A DNA stretch of 64,000 bases, from assembly GCF_963378095.1 (NCBI RefSeq), contig NZ_OY726397.1:5208001-5272000 (forward strand), given 5' to 3'. This document shows positions 17,806 through 26,684 of the stretch, one piece after another. This DNA comes from Mycolicibacterium sp. MU0053 (lineage in GTDB: Bacteria > Actinomycetota > Actinomycetes > Mycobacteriales > Mycobacteriaceae). The translations under genes and the position numbers were made by a program. The notes below the pieces were generated by a model that saw nothing but the letters and a program-made list of their open reading frames with translations, did no database searches and was not told the origin of the DNA. Positions within the stretch are counted from its first letter, which is position 1. Each line of letters begins with the position of its first letter.

Positions 17806-17878
17806 TTCTAAAACTAATCACCATTGACTCAATCGACACGCCGGTTCTAAAATTAGTGATTATCGTTCTTAGAACTAG
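17806..17878. promoter_or_regulatory. Three operator-like repeats between the SufR-like regulator and the DoxX-like gene
   Basis: TTCTAAAACTAA (17806-17817), TTCTAAAATTAG (17845-17856) and TTCTTAGAACTAG (17866-17878) share a TTCTaAaAyTAr core in an otherwise GC-rich region. The third contains the near palindrome GTTCTTAGAAC. One copy lies eight bases from the regulator start codon, and two lie just before the AGGAGGA Shine-Dalgarno sequence of the DoxX-like gene. This placement fits repression of both directions by the regulator at 17133. Confidence 0.6.
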
Positions 17879-17886
17879 GAGGAGTC

Positions 17887-18318
17887 ATGGCCACCAGCGC
17901 CCCCACCCACAAGTTCGTCGATTCGGACCGGCTGTCCGAACCCGGCTACCAGGCCTTCCTGCTGCTGCGGACGGTGTTCACGGTCGCTCCGATCCTGTTC
18001 GGCATCGACAAGTTCACCAACCTGATGACGGATTGGCCGCAGTACCTCGCCCCCTGGATCGACAACATCCTCCCTGGCACCGCACTGCAGGGCATGTACG
18101 TCATCGGAGTGATCGAGATTGTCGCCGGCATCGCCGTCGCCGTGATCCCGCGTTACGGCGCGCTGATCGTTGCAGCGTGGTTGGGCGGCATCATCGTCAA
18201 CCTGCTGACCCTGCCCGGCTATTACGACGTCGCCTTGCGTGACTTCGGTCTGCTGGTTGCCGCGGTCGCGCTCGCACGGTTGGCCGTCGCCTACACCGGA
18301 CCGAACGCGCATCGGTAA
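17887..18318 (+). CDS. DoxX-like four-helix membrane protein
   Basis: 143 residues with about four hydrophobic segments (LLLRTVFTVAPILFGIDKFTN, ALQGMYVIGVIEIVAGIAVAVI, ALIVAAWLGGIIVNLL, and a last one near 118-135). This is the DoxX/DoxD-like plan, seen in proteins of redox and thiol stress responses. A strong AGGAGGA ribosome-binding site precedes ATG 17887. It is controlled, by inference, by the divergent Cys-rich regulator. The precise function is unknown. Confidence 0.75.
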   Translation: MATSAPTHKFVDSDRLSEPGYQAFLLLRTVFTVAPILFGIDKFTNLMTDWPQYLAPWIDNILPGTALQGMYVIGVIEIVAGIAVAVIPRYGALIVAAWLGGIIVNLLTLPGYYDVALRDFGLLVAAVALARLAVAYTGPNAHR

Positions 18319-18337
18319 GCCCACCCGAGATCGGCCG

Positions 18338-19054
18338 TCAGGGCGGTGACGGAAACTCCTCGACCACGGCCGAGGCCGCCTCCTCGATGATCGCGCGCAT
18401 CGCCCGCTCGGCCTGTCGCTCCTCGCCCATCCTGATCGCCCGCGCCACCTCGTCGTGCAAGGCGATCGCCTCGAGATTGGGCCGCTCGGGCATCATCCCG
18501 TGATGCGTGCGGCCGGCCAGCACCTCGGCGACCACGCCGTTCAACGCCCGAAACATCTCGTTTCCGCTGGCCTCCAGCAGTGTCTGGTGAAAAAGCTTGT
18601 CCGCCAACAGGTACGCATCGAGGTCGCCGGACCGCCCGTGCACCACCATGTCGGATACCGCAGTCGCCATGGTCCGGCACTGATGGGGGCTTGCGCGTCG
18701 CGCGGCCAATGCCGCTGCCGCCGGCTCGAAGCCGAGGCGCAGCTCGGAGAGCGACACCAGCTGGGCAGTGCGGTCCCCGACTTCCAAGCGCCACCGGATC
18801 AGCACCGGGTCGAAGACGTTCCACTTTTCGCTGGCCTGGACCGTGATCCCGACCCGCCGCCGAGATTCGACCATGCCCATGGATTCCAGTACCCGGATCG
18901 CCTCGCGGGCGACGCTGCGCGACACCCCATGCTCGGCGCTCACGCCGCCCAGATTCAGGACCCGCCCGGGCCCGTACTGGCCGGAGACGATGGCCGTCCC
19001 CAAGGCAGTCACCAGACTGCCGTGGAGAGCGCCCACATTCGGCCGATCAAGCAT
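18338..19054 (-). CDS. GntR-family (FadR subfamily) regulator, probable gluconate regulator
   Basis: 238 residues from ATG 19054 (a TTG at 19057 extends it by one codon). The winged helix GGVSAEHGVSRSVAREAIRVLESMGMVESRRRVGITV is followed by an all-helical FCD effector domain with the usual Asp/His metal-site residues (LDAYLLADKLFHQTLLEASGN, ALHDEVARAI). It is divergent from the gluconokinase and permease genes across 125 bp, so repression of gluconate uptake is the obvious role. It converges on the DoxX-like gene with 19 bp between. Confidence 0.82.
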   Translation of the reverse strand: MLDRPNVGALHGSLVTALGTAIVSGQYGPGRVLNLGGVSAEHGVSRSVAREAIRVLESMGMVESRRRVGITVQASEKWNVFDPVLIRWRLEVGDRTAQLVSLSELRLGFEPAAAALAARRASPHQCRTMATAVSDMVVHGRSGDLDAYLLADKLFHQTLLEASGNEMFRALNGVVAEVLAGRTHHGMMPERPNLEAIALHDEVARAIRMGEERQAERAMRAIIEEAASAVVEEFPSPP

Positions 19055-19179
19055 CAATAGATGATGTCAGAGACCCCGCCGTCGCGGTAGGAACATCTGA
19101 TTCCGACTTGCCCCTTGCAATAGTATGACGATTGATGCAGGCTGTGTGACGACGCACACACGGATCAGGCGGAGGGCGC

Positions 19180-19695
19180 ATGGCAGCACCGATCGTCGTC
19201 ATGGGAGTTTCGGGCTCGGGGAAGTCGACCGTCGGCGCCGCGCTGGCGCAGCGAATCCGGGTCCCCTTTGCCGACGCCGACGACTTTCACCCGCCGGCCA
19301 ACGTCGCGAAGATGTCGGCCGGTCACGCGCTCGACGACGACGACCGGGGCCCGTGGCTGGAGTCGATCGGAGAGTGGTTGGCGCGGCACCGCGACGGCGG
19401 CGTGATGAGCTGCTCCGCCCTGAAACGCCAGTATCGCGATCAACTGCGTAGGCACTGCGCCAAGATCGAATTCCTGCATCTGGAGGGTTCGGTCGAGACC
19501 ATCGGCCGGCGCCAGGCCAGCCGGCCCGGACACTTCATGCCGGCGACGCTGCTGGCCTCTCAGTTCGAGACGCTCGAACCTCTCGAACCCGATGAGCACG
19601 GTGTCGCCATCGATGTGGACCAGAGTATCGACGCCATCATCGAGAGTTACATCAGCACAACCGAAACCCAGGCAGCCGAGCAGGAGGACCGATGA
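19180..19695 (+). CDS. gntK: Gluconokinase
   Basis: 171 residues, the usual size of GntK/IdnK enzymes. The P-loop MGVSGSGKSTVG is at the N-terminus, followed by DADDFHPPANVAKMSAGHALDDDDRGPWL, a strong gluconokinase signature, then SCSALKRQYRDQLR and ASRPGHFMPATLLASQFETLEPLE. It phosphorylates D-gluconate to 6-phosphogluconate for the pentose phosphate pathway. A GGAGGG sequence precedes ATG 19180. It is followed 36 bp later by the gluconate permease in the same operon. Confidence 0.92.
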   Translation: MAAPIVVMGVSGSGKSTVGAALAQRIRVPFADADDFHPPANVAKMSAGHALDDDDRGPWLESIGEWLARHRDGGVMSCSALKRQYRDQLRRHCAKIEFLHLEGSVETIGRRQASRPGHFMPATLLASQFETLEPLEPDEHGVAIDVDQSIDAIIESYISTTETQAAEQEDR

Positions 19696-19731
19696 TTCGA
19701 GACACTGAAGGCACCGCGGTCGGGAGGTCCA

Positions 19732-21165
19732 ATGGAGGCAATTGACCCGGCGTTCGGGACCACCACACTCCTGCTGATCGCGGCGGGCGCGGTCGCTCTG
19801 CTGCTGTTCCTGATCATCAAGGTGAAACTGCACGCCTTCGTCGCCCTGGTGCTGGTCAGCGTGCTGACGGCGCTGGCGGCCGGCATCCCCGTCGCCGATG
19901 TCCCGGATGCATTGTCTTTCGGGTTCTCCAACACGCTGGGCTCGGTGGCGCTGCTCGTCGGGTTCGGTGTCATGATCGGGCGCCTGCTCGAAATCACCGG
20001 CGGGGCCCAAGTTCTCGCCGACACACTCATCGGGCGGTTCGGCGAGAAGCGGGCACCGTTCGCGCTCGGCGTGGCGGCCCTGTTGTTCGGTTTCCCGATC
20101 TTCTTCGACGCCGGACTCGTCGTCTTCCTCCCGATCATCATGACCGTGGCGCGGCGGTTCGGCGGCTCGCTGTTGTTGTACGCGTTCCCGGCCGCGGGAG
20201 CGTTCGCGGCCATGCACGCGTTGGTCCCGCCGCATCCGGGTCCGGTGGCGGCCGCCGAATTACTCGGCGCCAACATCGGTCTCACATTGATAATCGGCGT
20301 CCCGGTCGCCGTGGCGTCCTGGTACGTCGGTGCATTCCTGGTGTCCCAAATCATCGGTAAGCGCGTGCACGTCGACGTCCCCACCGCGTTGTTCGGTGAG
20401 CTCAACGGCGGCCGCGACACCGAGGGGGAGGCCGGCGGTACCGCCGTGACGGCCGGCACGGTCGGCACCGTCACCCGGACACCGCCGGCGTTCATCACGG
20501 TGCTCGGTGTGCTGATGCTGCCGTTCGTGCTGATCTCGTTCAACACCGTGCTCAACACTCTGATGACCGCCGGGGTGATCGAGGAGGGCGCGACGTGGGC
20601 GGAATACCTGAAGTTGTTGGGCACCACCTCGGTTGCGCTGCTGATCACGGTGATCGTGGCGACCCTGGTACTCGGATTGCGCGGTCGGTCGATGGCCGCC
20701 GTCAGCGACATCCTCGACAACGCCCTGGGCCCGATCTGCGCGATCATCCTCATCACCGGTGCCGGCGGGATGTTCGGTGGTGTGTTGCGGCTCAGCGGCA
20801 TCGGCGATGCGCTCAGCGGGTCGCTGTCCAATCTCGGCATGTCGCTGATCCTGCAGGCGTTCATCATCTCCACGCTGCTGCGCGTCGCGCAGGGTTCGGC
20901 CACCGTCGCGTTGACGACGACGGCCGGACTGCTCAGTGCGGCCGTCGCCGCAGCGGACCTGTCCAGCCTGCAGCTCACCGCGTTGGTGATCGCGATCGCG
21001 GCCGGCGCGACGGTGCTCTCCCACGTCAACGACTCGGGTTTCTGGCTGGTCAGTAGGTTCTTCGGCATGGACGTCAAAACCACGCTCAAGACATGGACTG
21101 TCATGGAGACGACACTGGGCCTGAGCGCCTTTGCGATCAGCCTCGGGTTGTGGGCCATCGCTTGA
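19732..21165 (+). CDS. gntP: Gluconate:H+ symporter, GntP family
   Basis: 477 residues with about 12-14 membrane helices. Recognisable GntP motifs are GFGVMIGRLLEITGGAQVLA, GFPIFFDAGLVVFLPI, FAAMHALVPPHPGPVAAAELLGAN and the C-terminal SHVNDSGFWLVSRFFGMDVKTTLKTWTVMET. It imports gluconate with protons. ATG 19732 is preceded by GGAGG. It sits between the gluconokinase and a PPOX-type gene 22 bp downstream that may be the last gene of the transcript. Confidence 0.92.
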   Translation: MEAIDPAFGTTTLLLIAAGAVALLLFLIIKVKLHAFVALVLVSVLTALAAGIPVADVPDALSFGFSNTLGSVALLVGFGVMIGRLLEITGGAQVLADTLIGRFGEKRAPFALGVAALLFGFPIFFDAGLVVFLPIIMTVARRFGGSLLLYAFPAAGAFAAMHALVPPHPGPVAAAELLGANIGLTLIIGVPVAVASWYVGAFLVSQIIGKRVHVDVPTALFGELNGGRDTEGEAGGTAVTAGTVGTVTRTPPAFITVLGVLMLPFVLISFNTVLNTLMTAGVIEEGATWAEYLKLLGTTSVALLITVIVATLVLGLRGRSMAAVSDILDNALGPICAIILITGAGGMFGGVLRLSGIGDALSGSLSNLGMSLILQAFIISTLLRVAQGSATVALTTTAGLLSAAVAAADLSSLQLTALVIAIAAGATVLSHVNDSGFWLVSRFFGMDVKTTLKTWTVMETTLGLSAFAISLGLWAIA

Positions 21166-21187
21166 GTCGGCAGGGATAGGAGAAGAC

Positions 21188-21649
21188 ATGACTCGCAAGA
21201 TTGCGACGGAAACCGCCGTGGACGTCGAGCACCTGCTGGAGTTCGTGCGGCCGCGCCACCAGATGATCCTGCTCACCCGACGTTACGACGGCACCCCGCA
21301 GGCCTCGCCCGTCACCGGCGGCGTCGACGACTCGGGACGGATTGTGATCTCGACCTACCCCCAGCGCGCCAAGACCCGCAATGCGCGCGCTCGTCCCGAC
21401 GTCAGCGTGGTCGTGCTCTCGGCGGACTGGAACGACGCCTGGGTCCAGATCGACGGAAGCAGCGAGATCGTCGAGGCCCGCGACGACGTCGAGCCCTTTG
21501 TCGAGTACTTCCGCAACATCTCCGGCGAGCATTCGAACTGGGACGAGTTCCGACAAGCCATGCGTGATCAAGGCAAGTCGCTGATTCGGATCACCCCGAC
21601 CCGCTGGGGTCCGATTGCGACCGGAGGCTTCCCGCCGGACCTGGCGTAG
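21188..21649 (+). CDS. PPOX-class F420-dependent oxidoreductase-like protein
   Basis: 153 residues. Split-barrel motifs include LLTRRYDGTPQASPVTGGVDDSGRIVISTYPQRAKTRNARARPDVSVVVLS and WVQIDGSSEIV, as in TIGR03618-type F420-binding proteins. An RBS AGGAGA precedes ATG 21188. The gene follows gntP by 22 bp on the same strand. Its last 59 bases overlap the 3' end of the convergent hydrolase gene. The substrate is unknown. Confidence 0.82.
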   Translation: MTRKIATETAVDVEHLLEFVRPRHQMILLTRRYDGTPQASPVTGGVDDSGRIVISTYPQRAKTRNARARPDVSVVVLSADWNDAWVQIDGSSEIVEARDDVEPFVEYFRNISGEHSNWDEFRQAMRDQGKSLIRITPTRWGPIATGGFPPDLA

Positions 21650-22448
21650 TCCCATCACGTTGCATGGCATCGCGGAAGTCGGCGATCAGCGCGGTGACCT
21701 CCGCGGCCTGTTCGATCTGCGGGAAGTGGCCCGCCCCGGGCAGCATCGCCGCGGTCGCCCCGGGCACACGGGCAAGCACCAGGTCGATCCACGCCGAACT
21801 CTGTCCTGATTCGAGTGACACCCGCTCTCGTGCGGTGTTGAGCGTCGTGCATTGAATCGCCAGCAGGGGCCCGCGGACAGCGGCGAGTGCACTCTCCACC
21901 GCACCGGCATCCCAACCGACCAGGCTGGTCAGCAGATTCCTGCCGGCCGGCGCGGGCAAACCGACCCCGCGGCGAATGATCCGGTCCGCGAGAACGGGGT
22001 CACTCGACGGGACGAACATCGAATCGAAGAACCGCTGCATGAATCGTCCGTAGCCGGTCCCGGCGAGTTCATCCGACATGGCCTGCGCGGCGACTGCGGG
22101 ATCACCATCGCCGATTCGGCTGCCGTCGACGAGTACGAGCCCGGCTACGGCGCCGGGTGCCACCCGGCACGCCTCGAGGACCACGCGACAACCCATGCTG
22201 TGGCCCACGAGGATCGCCGGCGGCAGCCGCAACGCCGTCATGGCTCGGGCCAGCGCAGCGCCATACGCCTCGACCGTGCAGTCCGCCGGCGTGCCCGGGC
22301 TGGAACCGTGCCCGGGTAGCTCGCCTACGACGACGGTGGTCCGTGCCTTGAACCAGTCGACCTGGGCCTGCCAGTCCGTGGCATCGCAGGCCAGCCCGTG
22401 CACGAAGACCATGGGCGGCCCACCACTGCCGGCACGTGTCATTCTCAT
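21591..22448 (-). CDS. Alpha/beta-fold hydrolase
   Basis: 285 residues from ATG 22448, chosen because AAGGAG lies upstream; the frame runs back to 22559 without a comparable site. Oxyanion segment VFVHGLACD at 14-22, nucleophile elbow GHSMG with Ser84, and the C-terminal catalytic His in PGAGHFPQIEQ support a serine hydrolase with a cap inserted around 120-185. No substrate is evident. The C-terminal tail after the last helix is Gly/Ser/Pro rich and overlaps the convergent PPOX gene by 59 bp. Confidence 0.83.
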   Translation of the reverse strand: MRMTRAGSGGPPMVFVHGLACDATDWQAQVDWFKARTTVVVGELPGHGSSPGTPADCTVEAYGAALARAMTALRLPPAILVGHSMGCRVVLEACRVAPGAVAGLVLVDGSRIGDGDPAVAAQAMSDELAGTGYGRFMQRFFDSMFVPSSDPVLADRIIRRGVGLPAPAGRNLLTSLVGWDAGAVESALAAVRGPLLAIQCTTLNTARERVSLESGQSSAWIDLVLARVPGATAAMLPGAGHFPQIEQAAEVTALIADFRDAMQRDGTTPGPAGSLRSQSDPSGSG

Positions 22449-22492
22449 CTCGGAGCTCCTTTGCTTGAGCGGGGGTGTCACGTCGCCGCTCT

Positions 22493-23986
22493 TTACAGCT
22501 TCGGTTCGGCAGCTAGCCGATGCACCACATCCCTTGTGGCCAGGTATAATTCGCGCCAAGTCCGATACAGCACGTCGTAGCTTTCACGGTTGGCGGCAGC
22601 CGGGGTGATCTCCGAGGCGATCACGGTCCAGTCGGTGTCGGGCGGCACCAACCCGACACCGATGGCCGCCAGTAGGCAATCGCCGTAGCTGGCACCGATT
22701 GTCTGCTGCGGAACCAGCTGCTGACGGCCCGTGACATCGGCCAGCGTTTGCGCCCACACCGCACTGTGCAGCCCACCACCCACCGCCACCGTGCGCGTTG
22801 CGGTGCAGGCGTCGTCGAACCCGTCCAGTATTTGCCTGACTCCGAACGAAATACCCTCGTATGCAGCACGAAACAGATGTCCGCGGCCATGGCGGAGGGT
22901 AAGGCCGGCGAACACCCCGCGCGCATCCGGGTCGAAGACGGGTGTGCGCTCGCCGGCGAGGTAGGGCAGCATCAGTAGGCCGTCACTGCCGGGAGGAACC
23001 GCCTGCGCCTCGGCTGTCAACGTCTCCAACGGCGCCCCACCGGTCACGCCCTGCAACCAACTCACGAGGCTGCCGGCAGTCGAAGTGCCCGCGGCCAGGG
23101 CCAGGCTGTCAGGCTCCACCCCCGCCGTCGTCCAAAAACCGGGCTCGCTGAAGTACGAATCGATGATCTGCACCAGAAACATCGTGGAGCCGTACATGAG
23201 CATTTGATCGCCCGGTTTGCGAACCCCCACCGAAAACGCCTCTGCGAACGCATCGACGGTGCCGGCCACCACGGGCGTGCCGCAGGGGAGGCCGGTGGCC
23301 GCCGCGGCCGACTCGTGAATGACGCCGACGATCTCGCTGGGCCACACCAACCGCGGAAGCGGCAGGTGGCCGCAAATACGCTGCGCCCATTCGGTATTCC
23401 AGCCGAACTGCCGCGTCGCATACAGCGGATCGCACTGACTGGCCGTGTGGTGGTCCAGCACGTACTCGCCGGTGAGCTTGGCCGTAATGTACGAGTTCGA
23501 GCCGTACCAACCCCTCGCCCGGGCGAATACCTCCGGTTCGTGGCGCCGCACCCACTCCAGTTTGGGACCGACGGCCTGGCTCGACAGCACGGTTCCCGCT
23601 CGGTCCAGGATTGCGTCGGCACCCAATTCCGCTGTCAACAGGTCGATCTCGGCGGCTGCCCGAGTGTCGATGCCGTACAGGATGGCCGGCCGCAACGGCC
23701 GCAGCGCTTCGTCGCAGAGCACGAGGCACGGGCCGACACCGCTGACGCACAGTCCGGCCACCGCCGATCCGGTGGGTACCTGGGCGATCAGCGCGGTGCT
23801 GATGTCACAGATCTCACCCCACCACGTGGCCTCCGCGTCGACTTCGGCCCAACCGGGACGGGGCAGCCGCATCGCATGGCTCGACGTTGCTGAGGCCACG
23901 ACGGCCCCGGATGCGTCGACGAGGATGCCCTTCGTGCTCGCCGTCCCCATGTCGATTCCGAGCAGCAAGTCCGACACGCCAACCAT
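22493..23986 (-). CDS. FGGY-family carbohydrate kinase
   Basis: 497 residues from ATG 23986, preferred because GGGAAGG stands eight bases upstream; a further ATG at 24010 lacks such a site. The actin-like ATPase fold is shown by LLLGIDMGTASTKGILVD, the phosphate-2 motif VAGTVDAFAEAFSVG (catalytic Asp) and the adenosine motif VAVGGGLHSAVWAQTLADV. Xylulokinase-like members phosphorylate pentuloses or other polyols, but the sugar is not predictable here. No sugar transporter adjoins it; the nearest neighbours are a LysR regulator and an SDR. Confidence 0.85.
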   Translation of the reverse strand: MVGVSDLLLGIDMGTASTKGILVDASGAVVASATSSHAMRLPRPGWAEVDAEATWWGEICDISTALIAQVPTGSAVAGLCVSGVGPCLVLCDEALRPLRPAILYGIDTRAAAEIDLLTAELGADAILDRAGTVLSSQAVGPKLEWVRRHEPEVFARARGWYGSNSYITAKLTGEYVLDHHTASQCDPLYATRQFGWNTEWAQRICGHLPLPRLVWPSEIVGVIHESAAAATGLPCGTPVVAGTVDAFAEAFSVGVRKPGDQMLMYGSTMFLVQIIDSYFSEPGFWTTAGVEPDSLALAAGTSTAGSLVSWLQGVTGGAPLETLTAEAQAVPPGSDGLLMLPYLAGERTPVFDPDARGVFAGLTLRHGRGHLFRAAYEGISFGVRQILDGFDDACTATRTVAVGGGLHSAVWAQTLADVTGRQQLVPQQTIGASYGDCLLAAIGVGLVPPDTDWTVIASEITPAAANRESYDVLYRTWRELYLATRDVVHRLAAEPKL

Positions 23987-24109
23987 GAGTGTGGCCTTCC
24001 CGCGAGTCATGACGTGCGCCGTTGCCGGCGCAATCCGTTCACGCTAGAACGCTTCGGGCAACGGTGGCGGCAGATTATCGATTACCACTAGAGGCTCTCG
24101 ACCCGCTGA

Positions 24110-25012
24110 CTACGGGCTGAGTTCGCCGGCGACTGCTCGCAACGCCGCGACCACGGCGCGGGCGGCCGCACTGGGCCGCGCACCGGTGACCGCGAGCGTG
24201 CGCCGGCCCAACCAGGCCGGGTCGTCGACGTGGACGCAATGCACACCGGACGGCACCGACTGCGCCGACAATGCCGGGAGCAGACACACTCCGAGGCCCG
24301 CGCCCACCAAGCCGAGCCGGGCGGGCCAGCTGCGCACTCGGTAACCGATCACCGGATCGGTTAGCGTGGGCCAGGCCGCGAACTGTGGATCCCCCGCCGA
24401 ACCTGTTCCGGCGATCCACACTTCGTTCACCAGCTCGCTGACGCAGGCTTCGGCGCGGCCGGCGAGGCGATGTCCGTCCGGCACTGCGACACAAAGATCC
24501 CCGGCGTACACCCGATGCCGTCCGAGACCGTCGAGGTCGTAGTCCGGTAACCCGGCGCCCGCACCGATCACCGCCACGTCGAGCCGATTACCGCGAACAT
24601 CGCGCAGCAACGTGGGCGTGCCCGCCTCGGTCAGTGCCACGACCAGTCCCGGGTGCTCGACGGCAAGCCGCGCTACGGTCCGCGGCACCAGCACTGACAT
24701 TGCCGCCGGGAACGCTCCGACGGCCACCCGGCCGGCGAGCTTGTCTCCCAGGGCTTTCAGGTCGTGGTGCAGGGAGCTGACGGCGCCGAGGATCCGCGCG
24801 GCGTGCTCGATCACCCGAGTACCGGCGGGAGTCACGCTGACACCGCGCAACTCGCGCACGAACAGGCGATAACCCAGCGCCGACTCCATCGCCGCGACCT
24901 GCCGGGACACCGACGGTTGCGAATAGCCAAGAGCGCGCGCAGCCGCCGTGAACGATCCTTGCAGCGCGATCTCACGACAGACGCGCAAGCCTTCCAACGT
25001 CACTTCGGCCAC
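24110..25012 (-). CDS. LysR-family transcriptional regulator
   Basis: 300 residues. The N-terminal winged helix (CREIALQGSFTAAARALGYSQPSVSRQVAAMESALGYRLFVRE) is followed by a periplasmic-binding-protein-like effector domain (VAVGAFPAAMSVLVPRTVARL, LDVAVIGAG, VAVPDGHRL). The start is GTG 25012. It is divergent from the SDR at 25128 across 115 bp, the classical LysR arrangement, with a T-N11-A site between. Its effector is unknown. Confidence 0.88.
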   Translation of the reverse strand: MAEVTLEGLRVCREIALQGSFTAAARALGYSQPSVSRQVAAMESALGYRLFVRELRGVSVTPAGTRVIEHAARILGAVSSLHHDLKALGDKLAGRVAVGAFPAAMSVLVPRTVARLAVEHPGLVVALTEAGTPTLLRDVRGNRLDVAVIGAGAGLPDYDLDGLGRHRVYAGDLCVAVPDGHRLAGRAEACVSELVNEVWIAGTGSAGDPQFAAWPTLTDPVIGYRVRSWPARLGLVGAGLGVCLLPALSAQSVPSGVHCVHVDDPAWLGRRTLAVTGARPSAAARAVVAALRAVAGELSP

Positions 25013-25027
25013 GCCTCACCGTACCCA

Positions 25028-25040
25028 TGCGCAGCATGCA
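25028..25040. promoter_or_regulatory. Candidate LysR T-N11-A site
   Basis: TGCGCAGCATGCA has TGC/GCA arms and the T-N11-A spacing of LysR-type boxes. It lies between the divergent LysR and SDR start codons. The short arms make a chance match possible. Confidence 0.35.
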
Positions 25041-25127
25041 TGGATAAAGAGCGAAATGCGGATGCCAGGCATGGAGTGCGCTGCCACCGGCACGCGTTGA
25101 GCCAACGGGACAACGAAAGGGATCGAC

Positions 25128-25946
25128 ATGGCCAAGACGTGGTTCGTCACCGGCGCCTCGCGGGGAATGGGACGCGAACTCGTCGAGCAGGTGCTCGAAC
25201 GCGGCGACTCGGTGGCCGCGACACTGCGGAGACCTGAACAACTCGACGATTTGGCGCAACGCTACGGCGACCGACTGTGGCGCCAGGCCCTCGATGTGAC
25301 CGACAACTCCGCTTTACGCGCCGTGGTTGCAGCGGCATTCGACACACTCGGCCGAATCGACGTCGTCGTATCCAACGCCGGCTACGGGGTCTTCGCCGCG
25401 GCCGAGGACCTCACCGACCACCAGGTCCAGCAGATGATCGAGACCAACCTCGCGGGCTCCATCCACCTCGCCCGCGCCGTGCTGCCGCATCTTCGCGCGC
25501 AGGGCGGTGGATTGCTGATGCAGATGTCGAGTATGGGCGGACACATCACGTTCCCCGGATTCTCGCTCTACCACGTGACGAAGTGGGGTATCGAGGGCTT
25601 CTACGACGCCTTGGCCACCGAGGTCGAGCCGTTCGGAATCCGCACCACCCTCATCGAACCCGGCGTCGTCCGCACCGGATTCTTCGACGCGGCCGAACAT
25701 GTCCCACCCAGCGCCGCCTACCGAGGAGGACCGGCCGACCGGGTGCCACCCGCCCCCGAGGACATGCCGGTCTGTCCCGAGCGCACCGTCGCGGCGATCC
25801 TCCGGGCCGCGGACTCCGACACGCCGCCACGCAGGCTGGTGCTCGGCACCGATGCGTGGACGCTGATGACCGACGCGCTGAGCCGGCGCCTGGTCGAGGT
25901 CGCTGCGCAGCGGGACAACGCTGCGACGGCGGACTTCAGGTCCTAG
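25128..25946 (+). CDS. Short-chain dehydrogenase/reductase under LysR control
   Basis: 272 residues. Cofactor loop FVTGASRGMGRELVEQ, DVTDN, NAGYGVF, catalytic Ser in QMSSMGG and YHVTK, then PFGIRTTLIEPGVVRTGFF identify a classical SDR. The Arg-rich stretch after strand 2 (TLRRPEQLDD) suggests NADP preference. GAAAGGG precedes ATG 25128. Divergence from the LysR gene implies regulation by it. The stop codon overlaps the convergent TetR gene by four bases. Confidence 0.87.
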   Translation: MAKTWFVTGASRGMGRELVEQVLERGDSVAATLRRPEQLDDLAQRYGDRLWRQALDVTDNSALRAVVAAAFDTLGRIDVVVSNAGYGVFAAAEDLTDHQVQQMIETNLAGSIHLARAVLPHLRAQGGGLLMQMSSMGGHITFPGFSLYHVTKWGIEGFYDALATEVEPFGIRTTLIEPGVVRTGFFDAAEHVPPSAAYRGGPADRVPPAPEDMPVCPERTVAAILRAADSDTPPRRLVLGTDAWTLMTDALSRRLVEVAAQRDNAATADFRS

Positions 25947-26632
25947 CGCCGCTTTTTGCGACTGTCCGACTTGCCGGAAAGCTGTAGTGCATTGACCCAG
26001 AGTTTGGTCAGGATCGCCACGACGTCATCGAGATCGCGCTTCCCGATGACGAGGGCCTCCATCGCCATTCGGCTCACCATTCCGGACAGCGCATAGGATG
26101 TGAGGAGCGGATCCAGGGTCTCATCCGCCAAACCACGGCTTTGCAGCTCTGCTATATGACGGGCATTGCGCTCAACGAACTTCTCCGATCGGTGCCGTCG
26201 GAGTGCTTCGAAGTCCGGGTCGACCGTGGCGACCTGCTGCATGAGCGCCATCAGTTTCGCGTTCCGCAGATACGCAACAAGATAGGCGCGGTTGCTGGCC
26301 TCGATCACCGCCGCAGGATCGTCGTCATCGGCGACGCGGGGCATCCCGGGGTGCAACATGTCATCCTGCGCAGCCTCCAGCACCGCTGCAAAGATCTCTT
26401 CTTTACTGGAGAAATAGGTGTAGAAGGTCCCGGCCGAACACTTGGCCTCTACGGTGATGTCGGACAGCCGAGATCCGAGGAAGCCGTCACGCTCGAATAC
26501 CGTCCGGGCTGCCGTCACCAGCGCCGCGCGGGTCCGCAGCCCGCGGGCGGTAGCGGGCAACTCCCTTGCTCCGGTGCCCCCGGCAAGAACCGGGGCATCG
26601 GCGCCGATGTCCGTCCCATCCTGCCCGCTCAT
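25943..26632 (-). CDS. TetR/AcrR-family regulator
   Basis: 229 residues. An N-terminal extension of about 28 residues precedes the HTH (RAALVTAARTVFERDGFLGSRLSDITVEAKCSAGTFYTYFSSKEEIFAAVL), and the C-terminal domain is helical. Just upstream of its ATG are two palindromes (26636-26660), which suggest autorepression. It is encoded downstream of no obvious partner; the next gene on the same strand is pntB, 52 bp further downstream in reading direction of the pnt operon, so control of that operon is not implied. Confidence 0.85.
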   Translation of the reverse strand: MSGQDGTDIGADAPVLAGGTGARELPATARGLRTRAALVTAARTVFERDGFLGSRLSDITVEAKCSAGTFYTYFSSKEEIFAAVLEAAQDDMLHPGMPRVADDDDPAAVIEASNRAYLVAYLRNAKLMALMQQVATVDPDFEALRRHRSEKFVERNARHIAELQSRGLADETLDPLLTSYALSGMVSRMAMEALVIGKRDLDDVVAILTKLWVNALQLSGKSDSRKKRR

Positions 26633-26635
26633 GGG

Positions 26636-26660
26636 TCAAGTTCTACTTGAATCGCGATTC
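26636..26660. promoter_or_regulatory. Two adjacent palindromes at the TetR start, probable operator
   Basis: TCAAGT-TCT-ACTTGA (26636-26650) and GAATCGCGATTC (26649-26660) are both perfect inverted repeats and share two bases. They begin four bases upstream of ATG 26632, where the core promoter of a leaderless mycobacterial gene would lie, which fits autorepression by the TetR protein. Confidence 0.5.
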
Positions 26661-26684
26661 GCCCCGCAACCACCGAGTCACCCG

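Noticed and set aside
19115..19140. CAAT...ATTG repeat upstream of gntK as a regulon palindrome
   Set aside because: Only four-base arms match, the spacing differs, and the GTCAATA half-site is absent.
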